A stretch of 64,000 nt of DNA, taken from positions 434,001 to 498,000 of the forward strand of contig NZ_CP045202.1 of NCBI RefSeq assembly GCF_016864195.1, in the 5' to 3' direction. Position 1 is the stretch's first letter, and each line of letters begins with the position of its first letter. The stretch comes from Dechloromonas sp. TW-R-39-2. GTDB lineage: Bacteria > Pseudomonadota > Gammaproteobacteria > Burkholderiales > Rhodocyclaceae. A model generated the notes under the pieces. That model saw only the letters and a program-made list of their open reading frames with translations. It made no database searches and was not told the origin of the DNA. Of the stretch, positions 48,574 through 58,117 are shown in pieces. Made by a program: the position numbers and the translations under genes.

Positions 48574-49825
48574 CATCCTCGGCACGCGTATTCCATGGCG
48601 CGACTCGAAGCAGCAGCAACATGCCGGGAATTGCCAGTACGGCGCATAGCCAGAAGAAATTCAGCCACCCGAGATTTTCAACCAGCCATCCGGCCGATGC
48701 ATTGATGAATGTGCGTGGTACTGCGGCCAGGCTGGTAAACAAGGCCATTTGTGTGGCCGTATAAGCTGGATGGGTGGTGCGTGCAATGAAGGCAACGAAG
48801 GCTGCTGTACCGAGCCCGACGCCAAAGGCTTCAAGGCCTATTACGAAGGCCAGCGCAATACGCTCGCTGGCACCGATGCTGTCGTAGTGTCCTTGTGCCG
48901 ACAGCCAGGCAAAGCCGAAAATCGAAACAAGCTGTACGACGCCAAATAGCCACAGCGCCCGGTTGATGCCCAGCCTGACCATCCACAGTCCGCCGAATAG
49001 GGCGCCGATAACGGCCGGCCAGAGACCGGCATGTTTGGCGATCAGACCGATGTCGGTCTTGGTGAAGCCCATGTCGATGTAGAAGGGGGTGGCCAATGCT
49101 GTGCACAGGCTGTCGCCCAACTTGTAGAGGAAGATGAAGCCGAGGATCATCGCTGCGCCACGCCAGCCCTGCCGCCCGATGAATTCCTGGAACGGTTCGG
49201 TGATCGCCTGGCGCAGGGTTTTGGGTTGTCCGGTGACTTTGGGTTCGCTGACCAGCCAGGCCATGGCCATGCCGGGCAGCATGAAGGCGCCGGTGATCCA
49301 GAAAACCTGATCCCATGGCAGACGGTCCGCCAGAATCAGCGAGAGCGAGCCGGGAATCAGGCCGGCGATCCGGTAGGCATTGACGTGTACGGCATTGCCC
49401 AGGCCGAGTTCGTGGTCGCTCAAAATTTCTCTTCTGAAGGCGTCGACCGCGATATCCTGGGTGGCCGAGAGCAGCGAGAGCAGGGTGGCCAGCCAGAGGA
49501 TCGGCCAGATATTGTCTTTTGGACTGAGCCCGCCGAGTGCGCCGATGGTGAACAACAGGCCGATCTGAGTGATCAGCATCCAGCCACGACGGCGACCGAA
49601 GCCGGGCAGGTTGAAACGGTCGAGCAGCGGTGCCCAGACAAATTTCCAGGTGTAGGGAAACTGGATCAGCGCAAAGAAGCCGATCGTCTTGAGATCGACG
49701 CCTTCGCTGCGTAGCCAGGCCGGCAAGAGGTTGAGCAGCAGGTAGAGCGGCAGGCCAGAACTGAAGCCGGTGAAGATGCAGATCAGCATCCTCCGGGTGA
49801 GCAAGGCGCTCAGCCAGGCCGGCAT
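48554..49825 (-). CDS. ampG: AmpG-family muropeptide/anhydro-sugar permease
   Basis: This 423-residue MFS protein with about 12 TM helices imports anhydro-muropeptides for cell-wall recycling. FTGFSSGLPLYLLLNLLPAWL at residues 18-38 and the loop FVWAPLLDRFNLPGFGRRRGW are typical. It starts one base inside the metW stop and so ends the metX-metW-ampG transcript. Confidence 0.88.
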   Translation of the reverse strand: MPAWLSALLTRRMLICIFTGFSSGLPLYLLLNLLPAWLRSEGVDLKTIGFFALIQFPYTWKFVWAPLLDRFNLPGFGRRRGWMLITQIGLLFTIGALGGLSPKDNIWPILWLATLLSLLSATQDIAVDAFRREILSDHELGLGNAVHVNAYRIAGLIPGSLSLILADRLPWDQVFWITGAFMLPGMAMAWLVSEPKVTGQPKTLRQAITEPFQEFIGRQGWRGAAMILGFIFLYKLGDSLCTALATPFYIDMGFTKTDIGLIAKHAGLWPAVIGALFGGLWMVRLGINRALWLFGVVQLVSIFGFAWLSAQGHYDSIGASERIALAFVIGLEAFGVGLGTAAFVAFIARTTHPAYTATQMALFTSLAAVPRTFINASAGWLVENLGWLNFFWLCAVLAIPGMLLLLRVAPWNTRAEDVTHHPA

Positions 49826-50424
49826 CAGCGTTTGCAGGTCAGGCGATAGACCGCCAGACTGCCAAGGAAGTTGGCTTCGTTTTCGACGATGTTTCCTTGT
49901 TCATCGAGCACATGGCGTTCGCGGATGATCAGGCCCATTTTGTCGCACAAGGCTTCGAAGTCGAGCAGCGTGAAAAAGCGGACATTCGGCGAGTCGTACC
50001 ACTGGTAAGGCAGGTCTTCCGAAACTGGCATCTGGCCGTCGAGGACTGAACGCAGGTTTTTCCAGTAGGCAAAATTCGGGAAGGAAATGACGGCTTCGCG
50101 GCCGACACGTAGCATTTCGCGCAGGATGCCTTCGGTGTGGCGCACAGTCTGCAGCGTGCGCGACAGCACTACATGGTCGAACGCCTGATCGGCAAATTCG
50201 TCCAGGCCTTTTTCCAGGTTACCCTGGATGACGTTGATCCCGTTGCGGATGGCAGCAAGGATGTTGGCATCGTCAATTTCAACCCCGACGCCGCGTACAC
50301 CGCGCGTTTCGATCAGGTGTTTGAGCAAGGTGCCATCGCCGCAACCTAGGTCGAGGACGCGATGGCCCGGTTCGATCCAGTCGGCGATCAGTTCAAAATC
50401 GGGTCTGCCCAGCGTGTGCGTCAT
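49825..50424 (-). CDS. metW: MetW, methyltransferase-fold protein of methionine synthesis
   Basis: This 199-residue protein has the SAM-binding motif [12 protein letters not shown] near residue 22 and a class I methyltransferase core. MetW is needed together with MetX for homoserine acylation in many Proteobacteria, although its own reaction is not settled. It overlaps metX by four bases. Confidence 0.93.
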   Translation of the reverse strand: MTHTLGRPDFELIADWIEPGHRVLDLGCGDGTLLKHLIETRGVRGVGVEIDDANILAAIRNGINVIQGNLEKGLDEFADQAFDHVVLSRTLQTVRHTEGILREMLRVGREAVISFPNFAYWKNLRSVLDGQMPVSEDLPYQWYDSPNVRFFTLLDFEALCDKMGLIIRERHVLDEQGNIVENEANFLGSLAVYRLTCKR

Positions 50425-51545
50425 AGCTTGATGTTCCGCAGGTAGGCGTCGACCACGCCATGGTAGTGAGCGTCATCCATCAGGAAGGAGTCATGGCCGA
50501 AATTGAGGTCGATTTCGGCATAGGAGACATTGCGTCCGTTGGCCAGCAGTGCGGCGACGATTTCTTTCGAGCGGGCCGGCGAGAAACGCCAGTCGGTGGT
50601 GAACGAGGCGATCAGGAAATTGGCTTGGGTGCGCGCCAGCGTAGCGTTGAGATCGCCGTTGTCTTCGCGTGAAGGATCGAAATAGTCGAGCGCCTTGGTC
50701 ATCAACAAATAGGTGTTGGCGTCGAAGTAGCCGGCAAATTTGTCGCCTTGATAGCGCAGGTACGACTCAACTTCGAATTCGACGTCGAAGCCGAAGGAAA
50801 AGGCGCTATTGCGTAGTTCCCGGCCGAATTTCTCGCCCATCTGATCATCCGATAGATAGGTGATGTGGCCGAGCATGCGCGCTAGGCGCAGGCCGCGGAC
50901 CGGTCGCGTATTGTGTTCGTAGTAATTGCCGCCGTGGAAGTCCGGGTCGGTCAGGATGGCCTGACGGGCCACATCGTTGAAGGCAATGTTCTGGGCGGAA
51001 AGCTTGGGCGCCGAGGCAATCACGATGGCGTTGCGGACGCGCTCCGGGAAAGTGATGCTCCAGCGCAGCGCCTGCATGCCGCCGAGGCTGCCGCCGATAA
51101 CGGCTGCCCAGCTATCGATGCCGAGTCGGTCGGCCAGTCTGGATTGTGCATGTACCCAGTCGTTGACCGCGACAATCGGAAATTCCGAGCCCCACTGCTT
51201 GCCGGTGGCCGGGTTGATCGACGAAGGTCCGGTGGAGCCGTGGCAACCGCCCAGATTATTCAGGCCGACGATGAAGAATTTGTCGGTATCGAGCGGTCGG
51301 CCTGGGCCGACGATGTTGTCCCACCAACCGATATTGTCGGGCTGGTCGGCGTAGTGGCCGGCGACATGGTGGTGGCCGGAGAGTGCGTGGCAAACCAGAA
51401 TCGCATTTGATTTGGCGGCATTCAGCGTGCCGTAGGTTTCGTAAACCAGATCGTAGGCGGGCAATATCCCGCCGCTACGCAAATGCAGTGGCTGGTCGAA
51501 GTGGGCGCGCTGCGACTCGACGGCGCCGACAGATTGTCCTGGCAT
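50421..51545 (-). CDS. metX: Homoserine O-acyltransferase MetX
   Basis: This 374-residue alpha/beta hydrolase acylates homoserine, the first committed step of methionine synthesis. The nucleophile is S153 in GGSLGGMQ and the catalytic His is H351 in FGHDSF. MetX proteins linked to metW often use succinyl-CoA rather than acetyl-CoA; sequence inspection alone does not decide. The start follows an AGGAA ribosome binding site directly behind a terminator hairpin. Confidence 0.93.
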   Translation of the reverse strand: MPGQSVGAVESQRAHFDQPLHLRSGGILPAYDLVYETYGTLNAAKSNAILVCHALSGHHHVAGHYADQPDNIGWWDNIVGPGRPLDTDKFFIVGLNNLGGCHGSTGPSSINPATGKQWGSEFPIVAVNDWVHAQSRLADRLGIDSWAAVIGGSLGGMQALRWSITFPERVRNAIVIASAPKLSAQNIAFNDVARQAILTDPDFHGGNYYEHNTRPVRGLRLARMLGHITYLSDDQMGEKFGRELRNSAFSFGFDVEFEVESYLRYQGDKFAGYFDANTYLLMTKALDYFDPSREDNGDLNATLARTQANFLIASFTTDWRFSPARSKEIVAALLANGRNVSYAEIDLNFGHDSFLMDDAHYHGVVDAYLRNIKL

Positions 51546-51672
51546 GCTATTCCTGAAAACAAAAAAACCCAGTTGGCCATAAACGCGAACTGGGTGGTTC
51601 CCGTTTTAGCAGTATTTATTCAGCGCCCGCAATCAGAGCTCAAATCGGCGCCGCTGCGATGCTCGCAGCGTG
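51546..51672 (-). ncRNA. Structured metX leader, candidate cis-regulatory RNA
   Basis: Between the predicted start point and metX lies about 127 nt. A perfect 8-bp hairpin (CGCTGCGA-GCA-TCGCAGCG, 51652-51670) is followed by a possible GCGCC/GGCGC pairing and then the terminator hairpin. It does not match the SAM or SAH riboswitch motifs that I know. Methionine or SAM sensing is only a guess from the gene controlled. Confidence 0.45.
51561..51595 (-). terminator. Intrinsic terminator in the metX leader (putative attenuator)
   Basis: On the minus strand ACCCAGTT pairs with AACTGGGT across a 13-base loop, followed by TTTTTTT, ending 16 bases before the metX ATG. No minus-strand gene lies upstream, so it can only act on the metX transcript itself. 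That suggests conditional termination. Confidence 0.7.
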
Positions 51673-51678
51673 TTTCGG

Positions 51679-51707
51679 ACAATACCGAGCAGGCCGTCAA
51701 AAGTCAA
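51679..51707 (-). promoter_or_regulatory. Predicted metX promoter
   Basis: TTGACT (-35, 51702-51707) and TATTGT (-10, 51679-51684) are 17 bases apart on the minus strand. The expected start near 51672 is at the base of the first leader hairpin. Confidence 0.55.
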
Positions 51708-51799
51708 TTGTGCGAGGTTTGATACACTGCAAACGGCCGTGCCTAAAGATTTGTTAATATGGCGCAAAACATGCGGTAACAGGAAAGATCTGGTTCTTG

Positions 51800-52420
51800 A
51801 TGCAGGAACAGCGTCGTCATCAGCGGATACGTTTCGGTCATCCGCCGACAGTGAAAATCGGGTACGGGGGGGCTATCAGCCAGGGGGGGATCGAAAATAT
51901 TTCGATGTCCGGCTTGATGCTGCGTACTGATATGGCGCTGACCATCGGCCATGTGGCAGGTTGCGAGTTTTCACTCTTTGGGTCGCCACTGATTGATGTG
52001 CCGGCAACGATCGTCAGTCAGGTGGGTGATTTATTCGGTGCCCGTTTTCAAACCGGGCCGATCAATCAGGTCATGATCGACGATGCAATCACTCATGCGC
52101 TGGCTTGTGGACAGGCATCCATCCTGTCGATGCATGAGCTTGGCGGGCGCAAGGTCATGCGTCTATCTGGCGGTTTGAACGGAGCGATGCGCAACGATTT
52201 CATGCATGCCCTGACCCGAGTCGGGGTCGATGAAATCGACGCCGAAGGAATTACTGCGGTCGACCCTGCCGGGCTGGCACTTTGCATGGTTGCGCTCCAC
52301 CGTCATGGTGTCACGATCGGTGCCCGTTCTGCGTGCTTTTCCGAGGCTTGGGAGAGCGCCCTTCTGGTTGCCGGCAGTGGTGTGAATACGACTGAAGCAC
52401 TCGCGAGGACGGGGCAATGA
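51800..52420 (+). CDS. PilZ domain protein with STAS-like C-terminal domain
   Basis: This 206-residue protein has the c-di-GMP-binding PilZ motifs RxxxR (R5-R9) and NxSxxG (N33, S35, G38) at its N terminus. The second half (about 115-190) alternates strands and helices, with KVMRLSGGLNGAMRNDFMHAL and AVDPAGLALCMVAL, and resembles a STAS domain. It overlaps the TonB receptor gene in an ATGA arrangement, so c-di-GMP binding could be linked to that receptor's expression or function. A short ATG start is taken; TTG three bases earlier adds one residue. Confidence 0.82.
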   Translation: MQEQRRHQRIRFGHPPTVKIGYGGAISQGGIENISMSGLMLRTDMALTIGHVAGCEFSLFGSPLIDVPATIVSQVGDLFGARFQTGPINQVMIDDAITHALACGQASILSMHELGGRKVMRLSGGLNGAMRNDFMHALTRVGVDEIDAEGITAVDPAGLALCMVALHRHGVTIGARSACFSEAWESALLVAGSGVNTTEALARTGQ

Positions 52421-54465
52421 ACAGGCATCAGCTAATCGGTCGTCTCTTGCTCGGCGGCATCGCGCTGTCAGCCGATGCCGTTTTCGCTGACGAAGAACTC
52501 TTTTTTGCTGAATTGCCTTTGGTAGCTTCGGTCAGTCGTTTGCCGCAGCAGCTTTCAGAAGCTCCGGGGGCTGTGACGGTCATTGATCGCGACATGATTC
52601 GTGCTTCCGGTGCGCGTAATTTTGCCGATCTCCTGCGTCTGGTCCCCGGCTTCCAGGTGACGCCACCGAATCAGGACGGTGCCGTGGTGGCCTATCATGG
52701 GCTGAGCAATGAAGAATACACACCGCGCGTTCAGGTGCTGATCGATGGTCGTTCGCAGTATTCGCCGCTGTTCAATTCCGGGGTGAACTGGAATTTGCTG
52801 CCCGTGGTGCTTGAGAACATCGACCGCATCGAAGTCATGCGCGGTTCGAATACGGTTTCCTATGGCTCAAACGCCTTTCTCGGCGTGGTTAACATCATCA
52901 CGCTCGATGCTTCGCAAACGCGTGGCTGGATGATGTCGACCAATTACGGCAATGCCAATGTGCGCGACCAGACCCTACGCTGGGGCGGCAAAGCAGGTAC
53001 GGCCGATGTCCGGATGACCTACCGGCAGCTCAATGATTCCGGCATGGAAAAGATGTTCGATGCCGGAAACTGGTTTGACCCTCACGATAGCCGGCATAAC
53101 CAGGTTTTTGATTTGCGTGTCGATGCCCCGCTGACGGACCGGGACGAACTGCAACTGACAATCAGCCATGCCGAAGAGGTTTCCCAGTACGGACGTCCGT
53201 CCAGCCTGACCGATCCTTATCGGGATTTGAGCCAGAACAGCACGGCCCTGAGCGCAGAGTGGCGTCATATTGTGGCACCAGGCGAAGAATTGAAGCTGCG
53301 TTACTCGCACGTTGAAGACTGGGCTTCCGGTCGCTATCTCGAGCGTTTGTCCTATTCCGGCAATACGTATTTTTATCCGGCCAATCCTGGCGGCGAATCA
53401 CGGACCGATGAGCTGGAGTTCCAGCATATGCTGGCTCCTTCGAGCAAAACACGGGCGGTCTGGGGGCTGGGAATGCGCCGGACCCAGGTTACGTCATTCC
53501 AGCAGTTTTCAAACTACGACTGGCAGCAACGCAACGCATATCGCCTGTTCGGCAATCTTGAATGGCGGCCGGCCAAGGATTGGCTGTTCAATCTGGGGGC
53601 CAGTTACGAACATGATACGGTGGTCGGTGAGTTGTTCGATCCCCGCGCCAGTGTCAGCTATCACCTGTTCAAAGACCACACGCTGCGTCTTGTTGCCTCG
53701 CGGGCTCACCGTACGCCAAGCCTTTACGAAGCCTACGGCAATACATCCAAAGCTGCTGCCGGGACGGTTACGCCGGTTGATCGTACTTACTATGCGACAC
53801 CGGGGATCAATGCCGAGCGAATCGATACGCTGGAGCTAGGCTATCTGGGTGAAGTCAAGCCGTGGCGCGCCAGTCTGGATGTCCGGGCGTTTCATGAGCG
53901 GATTCCCAACCGGATCACGATTGTTCCCTCGGCACTGCCGCCATGGGCCGCTGACAGCCGGCCTGAGGCCGGGTTGCCGTATGGTCGCAACGATACGGCC
54001 CTGAATCTTGAGCGGGTCGTGGCGCAGGGTTACGAGTACCAATTGCGCTGGCAGCCGTTCGAAAAGACTCGCCTGCTTTATAACCACGCATATATTCGAA
54101 CGTATGCGTTTCTGAGCAGTGAGGCGGTCATCGTTGATGCACCGTCGAACATTCCGAAAATTTCCCGTCAGACGGAAGAGTCGGCGCCGCGTAATTCGCA
54201 ATCGGCAATGATCATACAAAAACTGCCGTACGATCTTGAAGCTTCCGCCATGTATTACAAGAGTGGCTGGATGCGCTGGCGCCGGAATTCCTATACGAGC
54301 CCTTACGAGCGAGTGGACTGGCGTCTGGCCATGCCTTTCCGTTTGGGTAGCACCAAGGCTGAACTGGCCTATATGGCACAGATGGCCAACCATACGATGG
54401 AAGGCCGGCGCGAAACGCGCCTGGCGACGGAAATGCACTGGCTGACGTTGCGTCTGGACTTCTAG
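52417..54465 (+). CDS. TonB-dependent outer-membrane receptor
   Basis: This 682-residue receptor has a signal peptide (cleavage after about ADAVFA), a plug domain (about 45-160: SEAPGAVTVIDRDMIRASGA, VQVLIDGRSQYSP, IEVMRGSNTVSYGSNAFLGVVNII) and a beta-barrel ending in aromatic Phe. RRTPSLYEAYG-like blade sequence (AHRTPSLYEAYG) is typical of barrel domains. The ligand is unknown; no siderophore synthesis or ABC permease is nearby. It shares an operon with the PilZ gene and is convergent with the GGDEF/EAL gene. Confidence 0.92.
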   Translation: MNRHQLIGRLLLGGIALSADAVFADEELFFAELPLVASVSRLPQQLSEAPGAVTVIDRDMIRASGARNFADLLRLVPGFQVTPPNQDGAVVAYHGLSNEEYTPRVQVLIDGRSQYSPLFNSGVNWNLLPVVLENIDRIEVMRGSNTVSYGSNAFLGVVNIITLDASQTRGWMMSTNYGNANVRDQTLRWGGKAGTADVRMTYRQLNDSGMEKMFDAGNWFDPHDSRHNQVFDLRVDAPLTDRDELQLTISHAEEVSQYGRPSSLTDPYRDLSQNSTALSAEWRHIVAPGEELKLRYSHVEDWASGRYLERLSYSGNTYFYPANPGGESRTDELEFQHMLAPSSKTRAVWGLGMRRTQVTSFQQFSNYDWQQRNAYRLFGNLEWRPAKDWLFNLGASYEHDTVVGELFDPRASVSYHLFKDHTLRLVASRAHRTPSLYEAYGNTSKAAAGTVTPVDRTYYATPGINAERIDTLELGYLGEVKPWRASLDVRAFHERIPNRITIVPSALPPWAADSRPEAGLPYGRNDTALNLERVVAQGYEYQLRWQPFEKTRLLYNHAYIRTYAFLSSEAVIVDAPSNIPKISRQTEESAPRNSQSAMIIQKLPYDLEASAMYYKSGWMRWRRNSYTSPYERVDWRLAMPFRLGSTKAELAYMAQMANHTMEGRRETRLATEMHWLTLRLDF

Positions 54466-54486
54466 TCTGGTCGGGAACTTGAATCC

Positions 54487-56574
54487 TTAGCGCATCACCG
54501 CGCCTTCGAGCCAGACCTCGAAAGGCTCGCATGGTGCGATAGCCTTTCCTTGGGCATAGCTGATACCGAGTGCCTTGAGCTGTTCGATAGCCGGGGTTTC
54601 GTCGATGTTTTCGGCAATCGAATAAATGCCGAGGTCAGCCGTGATTTCTTGAACGGCACGCAATAGCGCGGTCGACGCCCGATTTCCACCCAAATCGCGG
54701 GTCAGGCTGGTACTCAGCTTGATATAGCTGGGTGAAATCGTGTGCAAATGGCTGAAGGATGAAAGTCCGCCACCAAAATCGGAAAGTCCGACCTGGCAGC
54801 CCAGAATGCGGATCTGGCGAAGGAATTCGGGGATCTGGCTACTCTGATGTGTTGAAACATCTTCGGAGAAGAGAAGGCACAAGCCACTGCCCGGCAGGTT
54901 ATGGCTGGCCAGGCCACGGGCAATGTGCTCGACCACCTTGCTTTGGCCGAGCGATGCTCGTGAAATCGGAACGAGGCAGTGCAGCGTCCGCTGGGCCTGT
55001 TTGGCTCTGGCCAGCGCAGCGATTGCGCAGTCGATGAAGCGCAGGTCGATGGTGGGTGCCAGATCATAGCGCTCGGCGGCATCCATCAAGGCGGAAAGGG
55101 CGATGGGCGGCTGTCCCGGCTCATTCAGGCGGGCCCCGATTTCAACCAGGTGTCCTGTCACGACATCATCCTGCAAAGCCGCCAGTGGCAAGGCTTCAAG
55201 GATCAAACGATCATCGGCCAGCGCGATCGAAATCCGGCTGGCCCAGTTGCCGGGCTCCTGGCGGCGCTCCTGGGTATTCAGCGTCTCTTGTTCGCAAACC
55301 TGGTTCCGGCCGCTTTCCTTGGCGCGATAACAAGCCGCATCACCTGCCGCCAGAATTTCGGTGATGTTGCGTACGCGCCGATTGACCGAGGCCAGTCCGA
55401 TACTGGCGCCGATGGCAAAAACCTTGTCCTGCCAGATAAAGCGATAGGCGGCGGCCAGTCCACAAATGTCGTCAGCCACTTGTCGTGCCCGCTGGCCGCT
55501 GCAGTTTGCCAGCAGTACACCAAACTCGTCACCGCCCAGGCGGGCCAGCGAATCCTCTTCCCGCAAGCGTCCCTGAAAGAGCTGGGATATCTGGCGGAGC
55601 AGTTCGTCTCCGGCCAGGTGACCACAGGTATCGTTGACCGGTTTGAAGCGGTCGAGGTCGATGAACAGCACGCTGAATTCATCGCCACCCGCCTGGACGC
55701 TGCTCAGGGCGCGGTCCAGTCGATGTTCGAATTCGCGGCGATTGAAAAGACCGGTGAGTGGGTCGTGGCGGGCCTGGAAGGCGAGTTGCGCGGTGGCTTC
55801 CTCGATGCGTGACTGCATCGAGCGATGAACTTCTTCAATGTGATTGGCCATTTCATTGAAGCCATGTTCAAGAATGCCAAGCTCGCCGCTGGACGTGGCA
55901 TTGACGCGTGTTCCAAAGTGCCCGGATGACATCTGGCGAACAGCCAGCGCCAATTGGTGCAGCGGCTTGGCGAGTGTGTCGGCAATGGCAATGGCGAGTG
56001 CCGCAAGCAAGATCAGGCCAACCAGCACAATGATCAGTCCTCGCTGGAAGAGATCGGCCTGGCGGGCATTCAGTTCTGTCTTGTCGAACTCGACGAAGAC
56101 ATGCCCGATCACCTCGGGCGGGCTTCCTTTTTGTTCAGGATTGAGGGGCTCGAACAGACTGTCTGCTTCATTGAGTGAGCGAACGACCGGTGCTCCGAAG
56201 GCGACCCAGCGATCATTTTCGGCAACCTGGCGCGGGCCGTCCGGGGTCTGGCGCAGAATTTCGCCCGACAACGATACGCGGCCGCTGACGGCCATGGCCC
56301 GTCCTTTTTGATTGACGATGATGGCTGCCTTGACGCCGGAGTCCTGAACCGTTGCCTGGGCAAGTGAATGCAGGCTTTCGATCTGTCCTGAAATGATGCT
56401 GTATTCGCTGATTGGTGCCAGGTAGCGGACTGTGGACAGCCCCTTGGTACGCAGCTCGGCTTCCAGCGTATTGATGCCGCTGTAAGTGAAATAGGCGACC
56501 AGTGCAATTGCAATCAGCGTGCTGGGTAGCAGCGTCAGGAGCAGCAGGCGTTGGCGCAGGGTGATCTGGTTCAT
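54487..56574 (-). CDS. HAMP-GGDEF protein with degenerate EAL domain
   Basis: This 695-residue membrane protein has TM1 (about 10-33), a periplasmic region (34-178), TM2 (about 179-198) and a HAMP domain. An intact GGDEF domain follows (GGDEF 347-351; RxxD inhibitory site REED 337-340). The C-terminal EAL domain is altered: EIG (478-480) replaces EAL, and SDFG (598-601) replaces DDFG. It is probably a cyclase with a c-di-GMP-binding rather than hydrolysing EAL domain; that is inference. It overlaps the binding-protein gene by four bases. Confidence 0.88.
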   Translation of the reverse strand: MNQITLRQRLLLLTLLPSTLIAIALVAYFTYSGINTLEAELRTKGLSTVRYLAPISEYSIISGQIESLHSLAQATVQDSGVKAAIIVNQKGRAMAVSGRVSLSGEILRQTPDGPRQVAENDRWVAFGAPVVRSLNEADSLFEPLNPEQKGSPPEVIGHVFVEFDKTELNARQADLFQRGLIIVLVGLILLAALAIAIADTLAKPLHQLALAVRQMSSGHFGTRVNATSSGELGILEHGFNEMANHIEEVHRSMQSRIEEATAQLAFQARHDPLTGLFNRREFEHRLDRALSSVQAGGDEFSVLFIDLDRFKPVNDTCGHLAGDELLRQISQLFQGRLREEDSLARLGGDEFGVLLANCSGQRARQVADDICGLAAAYRFIWQDKVFAIGASIGLASVNRRVRNITEILAAGDAACYRAKESGRNQVCEQETLNTQERRQEPGNWASRISIALADDRLILEALPLAALQDDVVTGHLVEIGARLNEPGQPPIALSALMDAAERYDLAPTIDLRFIDCAIAALARAKQAQRTLHCLVPISRASLGQSKVVEHIARGLASHNLPGSGLCLLFSEDVSTHQSSQIPEFLRQIRILGCQVGLSDFGGGLSSFSHLHTISPSYIKLSTSLTRDLGGNRASTALLRAVQEITADLGIYSIAENIDETPAIEQLKALGISYAQGKAIAPCEPFEVWLEGAVMR

Positions 56575-57476
56575 CGTTGTTCCCGTTCGGCGAGCATGGC
56601 GCGCCGGATGGTGGCTTCATCCGGGACGGAAAGATTGAGCGCATCGGCAACATTGCGATTGATGCTGACGGCAAACATGTCCGGGCTTTGCGGCAGTGGC
56701 AGATTGGCGCCGCTGGCCTTGATCAGTTCGGCAGTCTGGTTGCCGATCTGGGTCGGTGTCGAGTAAATCGCAGCCAAGGCGCCGGCACTGGCAAATGCAG
56801 CAGAAAAGGCGACAACCGGACGTTGGTAGCGGTAGCTGGTGACCAGAATCGACTTGATGTTGTCACGCTTGTAGATTGAGCTGTCGGGAATCGCAAGCAG
56901 GACATCGACCCGGGGCAGGAGGGTGCCGAGCGCCGTGACCAGGCTGCTGTCGGTATCGCTGTCCTCGCCGCTCAGTACCAGTTTTGCGTTTGAAAAGACC
57001 TGTTTGTACTGATTGTAGAGATTGCGTGTTTCGTTGCTCAGAAGCATTCCAACCCGTTTGTGTTCAGGCAGCAAGTAACGCAGAAAAGTGGCGAGTCGAA
57101 CTGGCGGCTGATCGAGGTAGATTGCAGAGGTTCGGCCGCGCAATTTGCCGGCATCGGCAAGGATTTTTTCGTAGGTTTGCCGGGGCAGGAGGGTGGCCAG
57201 TACAGGTTGTGCACTATTTCGGCCTAGGGTCTGGCGCAGGGCTTCGGCGCCGGCGGTGATGATCAGATCGGTCCGGATGACCGACAGTTCGATGGTTTCC
57301 GGTGTGCCGGAAGTGACCACGTTCCAGTTGCTGCCCTCCAGTGTTTTTTGCAGGGCAGTTGAAAACTCGGCGTAAGGTCCGCCCTGCTGGCTGAGTACGA
57401 GCGCAATACCGCCTGCCCGGGCAATCGGGGCAAGCAGGAACAGTAATACGAGGGCGCGCAGGAACGCTCGGTACAT
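56571..57476 (-). CDS. ABC_sub_bind-type periplasmic binding protein
   Basis: This 301-residue exported protein has a signal peptide (to about ARA, residue 21) and the periplasmic-binding fold of the ABC_sub_bind family, with VGMLLSNETRNLYNQY and DVLLAIPDSSIYKRDNIKSILVTSYRYQRPVVAFS. There is no permease or ATPase gene nearby. Its overlap with the GGDEF/EAL gene suggests a sensory role, presenting a ligand to the periplasmic part of that protein. Confidence 0.85.
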   Translation of the reverse strand: MYRAFLRALVLLFLLAPIARAGGIALVLSQQGGPYAEFSTALQKTLEGSNWNVVTSGTPETIELSVIRTDLIITAGAEALRQTLGRNSAQPVLATLLPRQTYEKILADAGKLRGRTSAIYLDQPPVRLATFLRYLLPEHKRVGMLLSNETRNLYNQYKQVFSNAKLVLSGEDSDTDSSLVTALGTLLPRVDVLLAIPDSSIYKRDNIKSILVTSYRYQRPVVAFSAAFASAGALAAIYSTPTQIGNQTAELIKASGANLPLPQSPDMFAVSINRNVADALNLSVPDEATIRRAMLAEREQR

Positions 57477-57529
57477 CGGCAGACTATAGCCTCAGCCCCT
57501 ATGCCAATGCAATGAGTGTTTTCCTGCAG

Positions 57530-58117
57530 TTAAGGCGTGTTGATGTAAGCCTCGAGCTGGCGCGAGATTTCGCCAACCGGCATGGCGAAGGGGAATTTTT
57601 TGATGAATTGGCCATCGGGGCCGAGCAAAATCATCCCTGCCGAATGGTCGACCGCATAACGGTCGGCCGGGGTGTCCGGCTCAAAAACCTTGCTGTAGCG
57701 GATCTTGAAATTGTCTGCCGAGCGGCGGACGAGTGCGACCGGGCCGGTCAGGCCGAGAATGCGGGGGTCGAAAAATTCGGTATAGGTCTTGAGCACCTTG
57801 CCGGTGTCGCGTTCCGGGTCGACCGTAATGAAGATTGCCTGGACGCGTGCCGCCTTGTCGCCCAACTGCTTCAGAATTTCGGCCATTTCAACCAGGGTGG
57901 TTGGGCAGATATCGGGGCAATAGGTGTAGCCAAAGGAAATCAGCTGGTAGCGTCCGCGAAAATCCTCACTGTTGACCGAGCGACCATTCGGGTCTTGCAG
58001 GAGATAGCGCGGAATAATGCCGGCACTGCTGTTGCTGCGCAGGGCTTCCCATGATTCAGCCAGAGCGGGGGGAGCCAGCCACAAGCCAATCAGCAGCAGT
58101 GCGCAGAAACGGATCAT
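57530..58117 (-). CDS. SCO1/SenC family copper chaperone
   Basis: This 195-residue protein has a signal peptide (MIRFCALLLIGLWLAPPALA) and a thioredoxin fold with copper ligands C67 and C71 (YCPDICP) and H158 (VDHSAG). SCO proteins deliver copper to the CuA site of cytochrome c oxidase or handle thiol-disulfide exchange there. No oxidase gene is in the window. The ATG overlaps the small exported protein's stop (ATGA). Confidence 0.93.
   Translation of the reverse strand: MIRFCALLLIGLWLAPPALAESWEALRSNSSAGIIPRYLLQDPNGRSVNSEDFRGRYQLISFGYTYCPDICPTTLVEMAEILKQLGDKAARVQAIFITVDPERDTGKVLKTYTEFFDPRILGLTGPVALVRRSADNFKIRYSKVFEPDTPADRYAVDHSAGMILLGPDGQFIKKFPFAMPVGEISRQLEAYINTP

Noticed and set aside
51546..51672. 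Known SAM-I, SAM-II or SAH riboswitch before metX
   Set aside because: I do not find the conserved core sequences of those classes; kept only as an unclassified leader.
55675..55690. First GGDEF string (QAGGDEFSVLF) in the GGDEF/EAL protein
   Set aside because: It lies upstream of the true active site, in the first helix-strand region; the catalytic motif is the later RLGGDEF.
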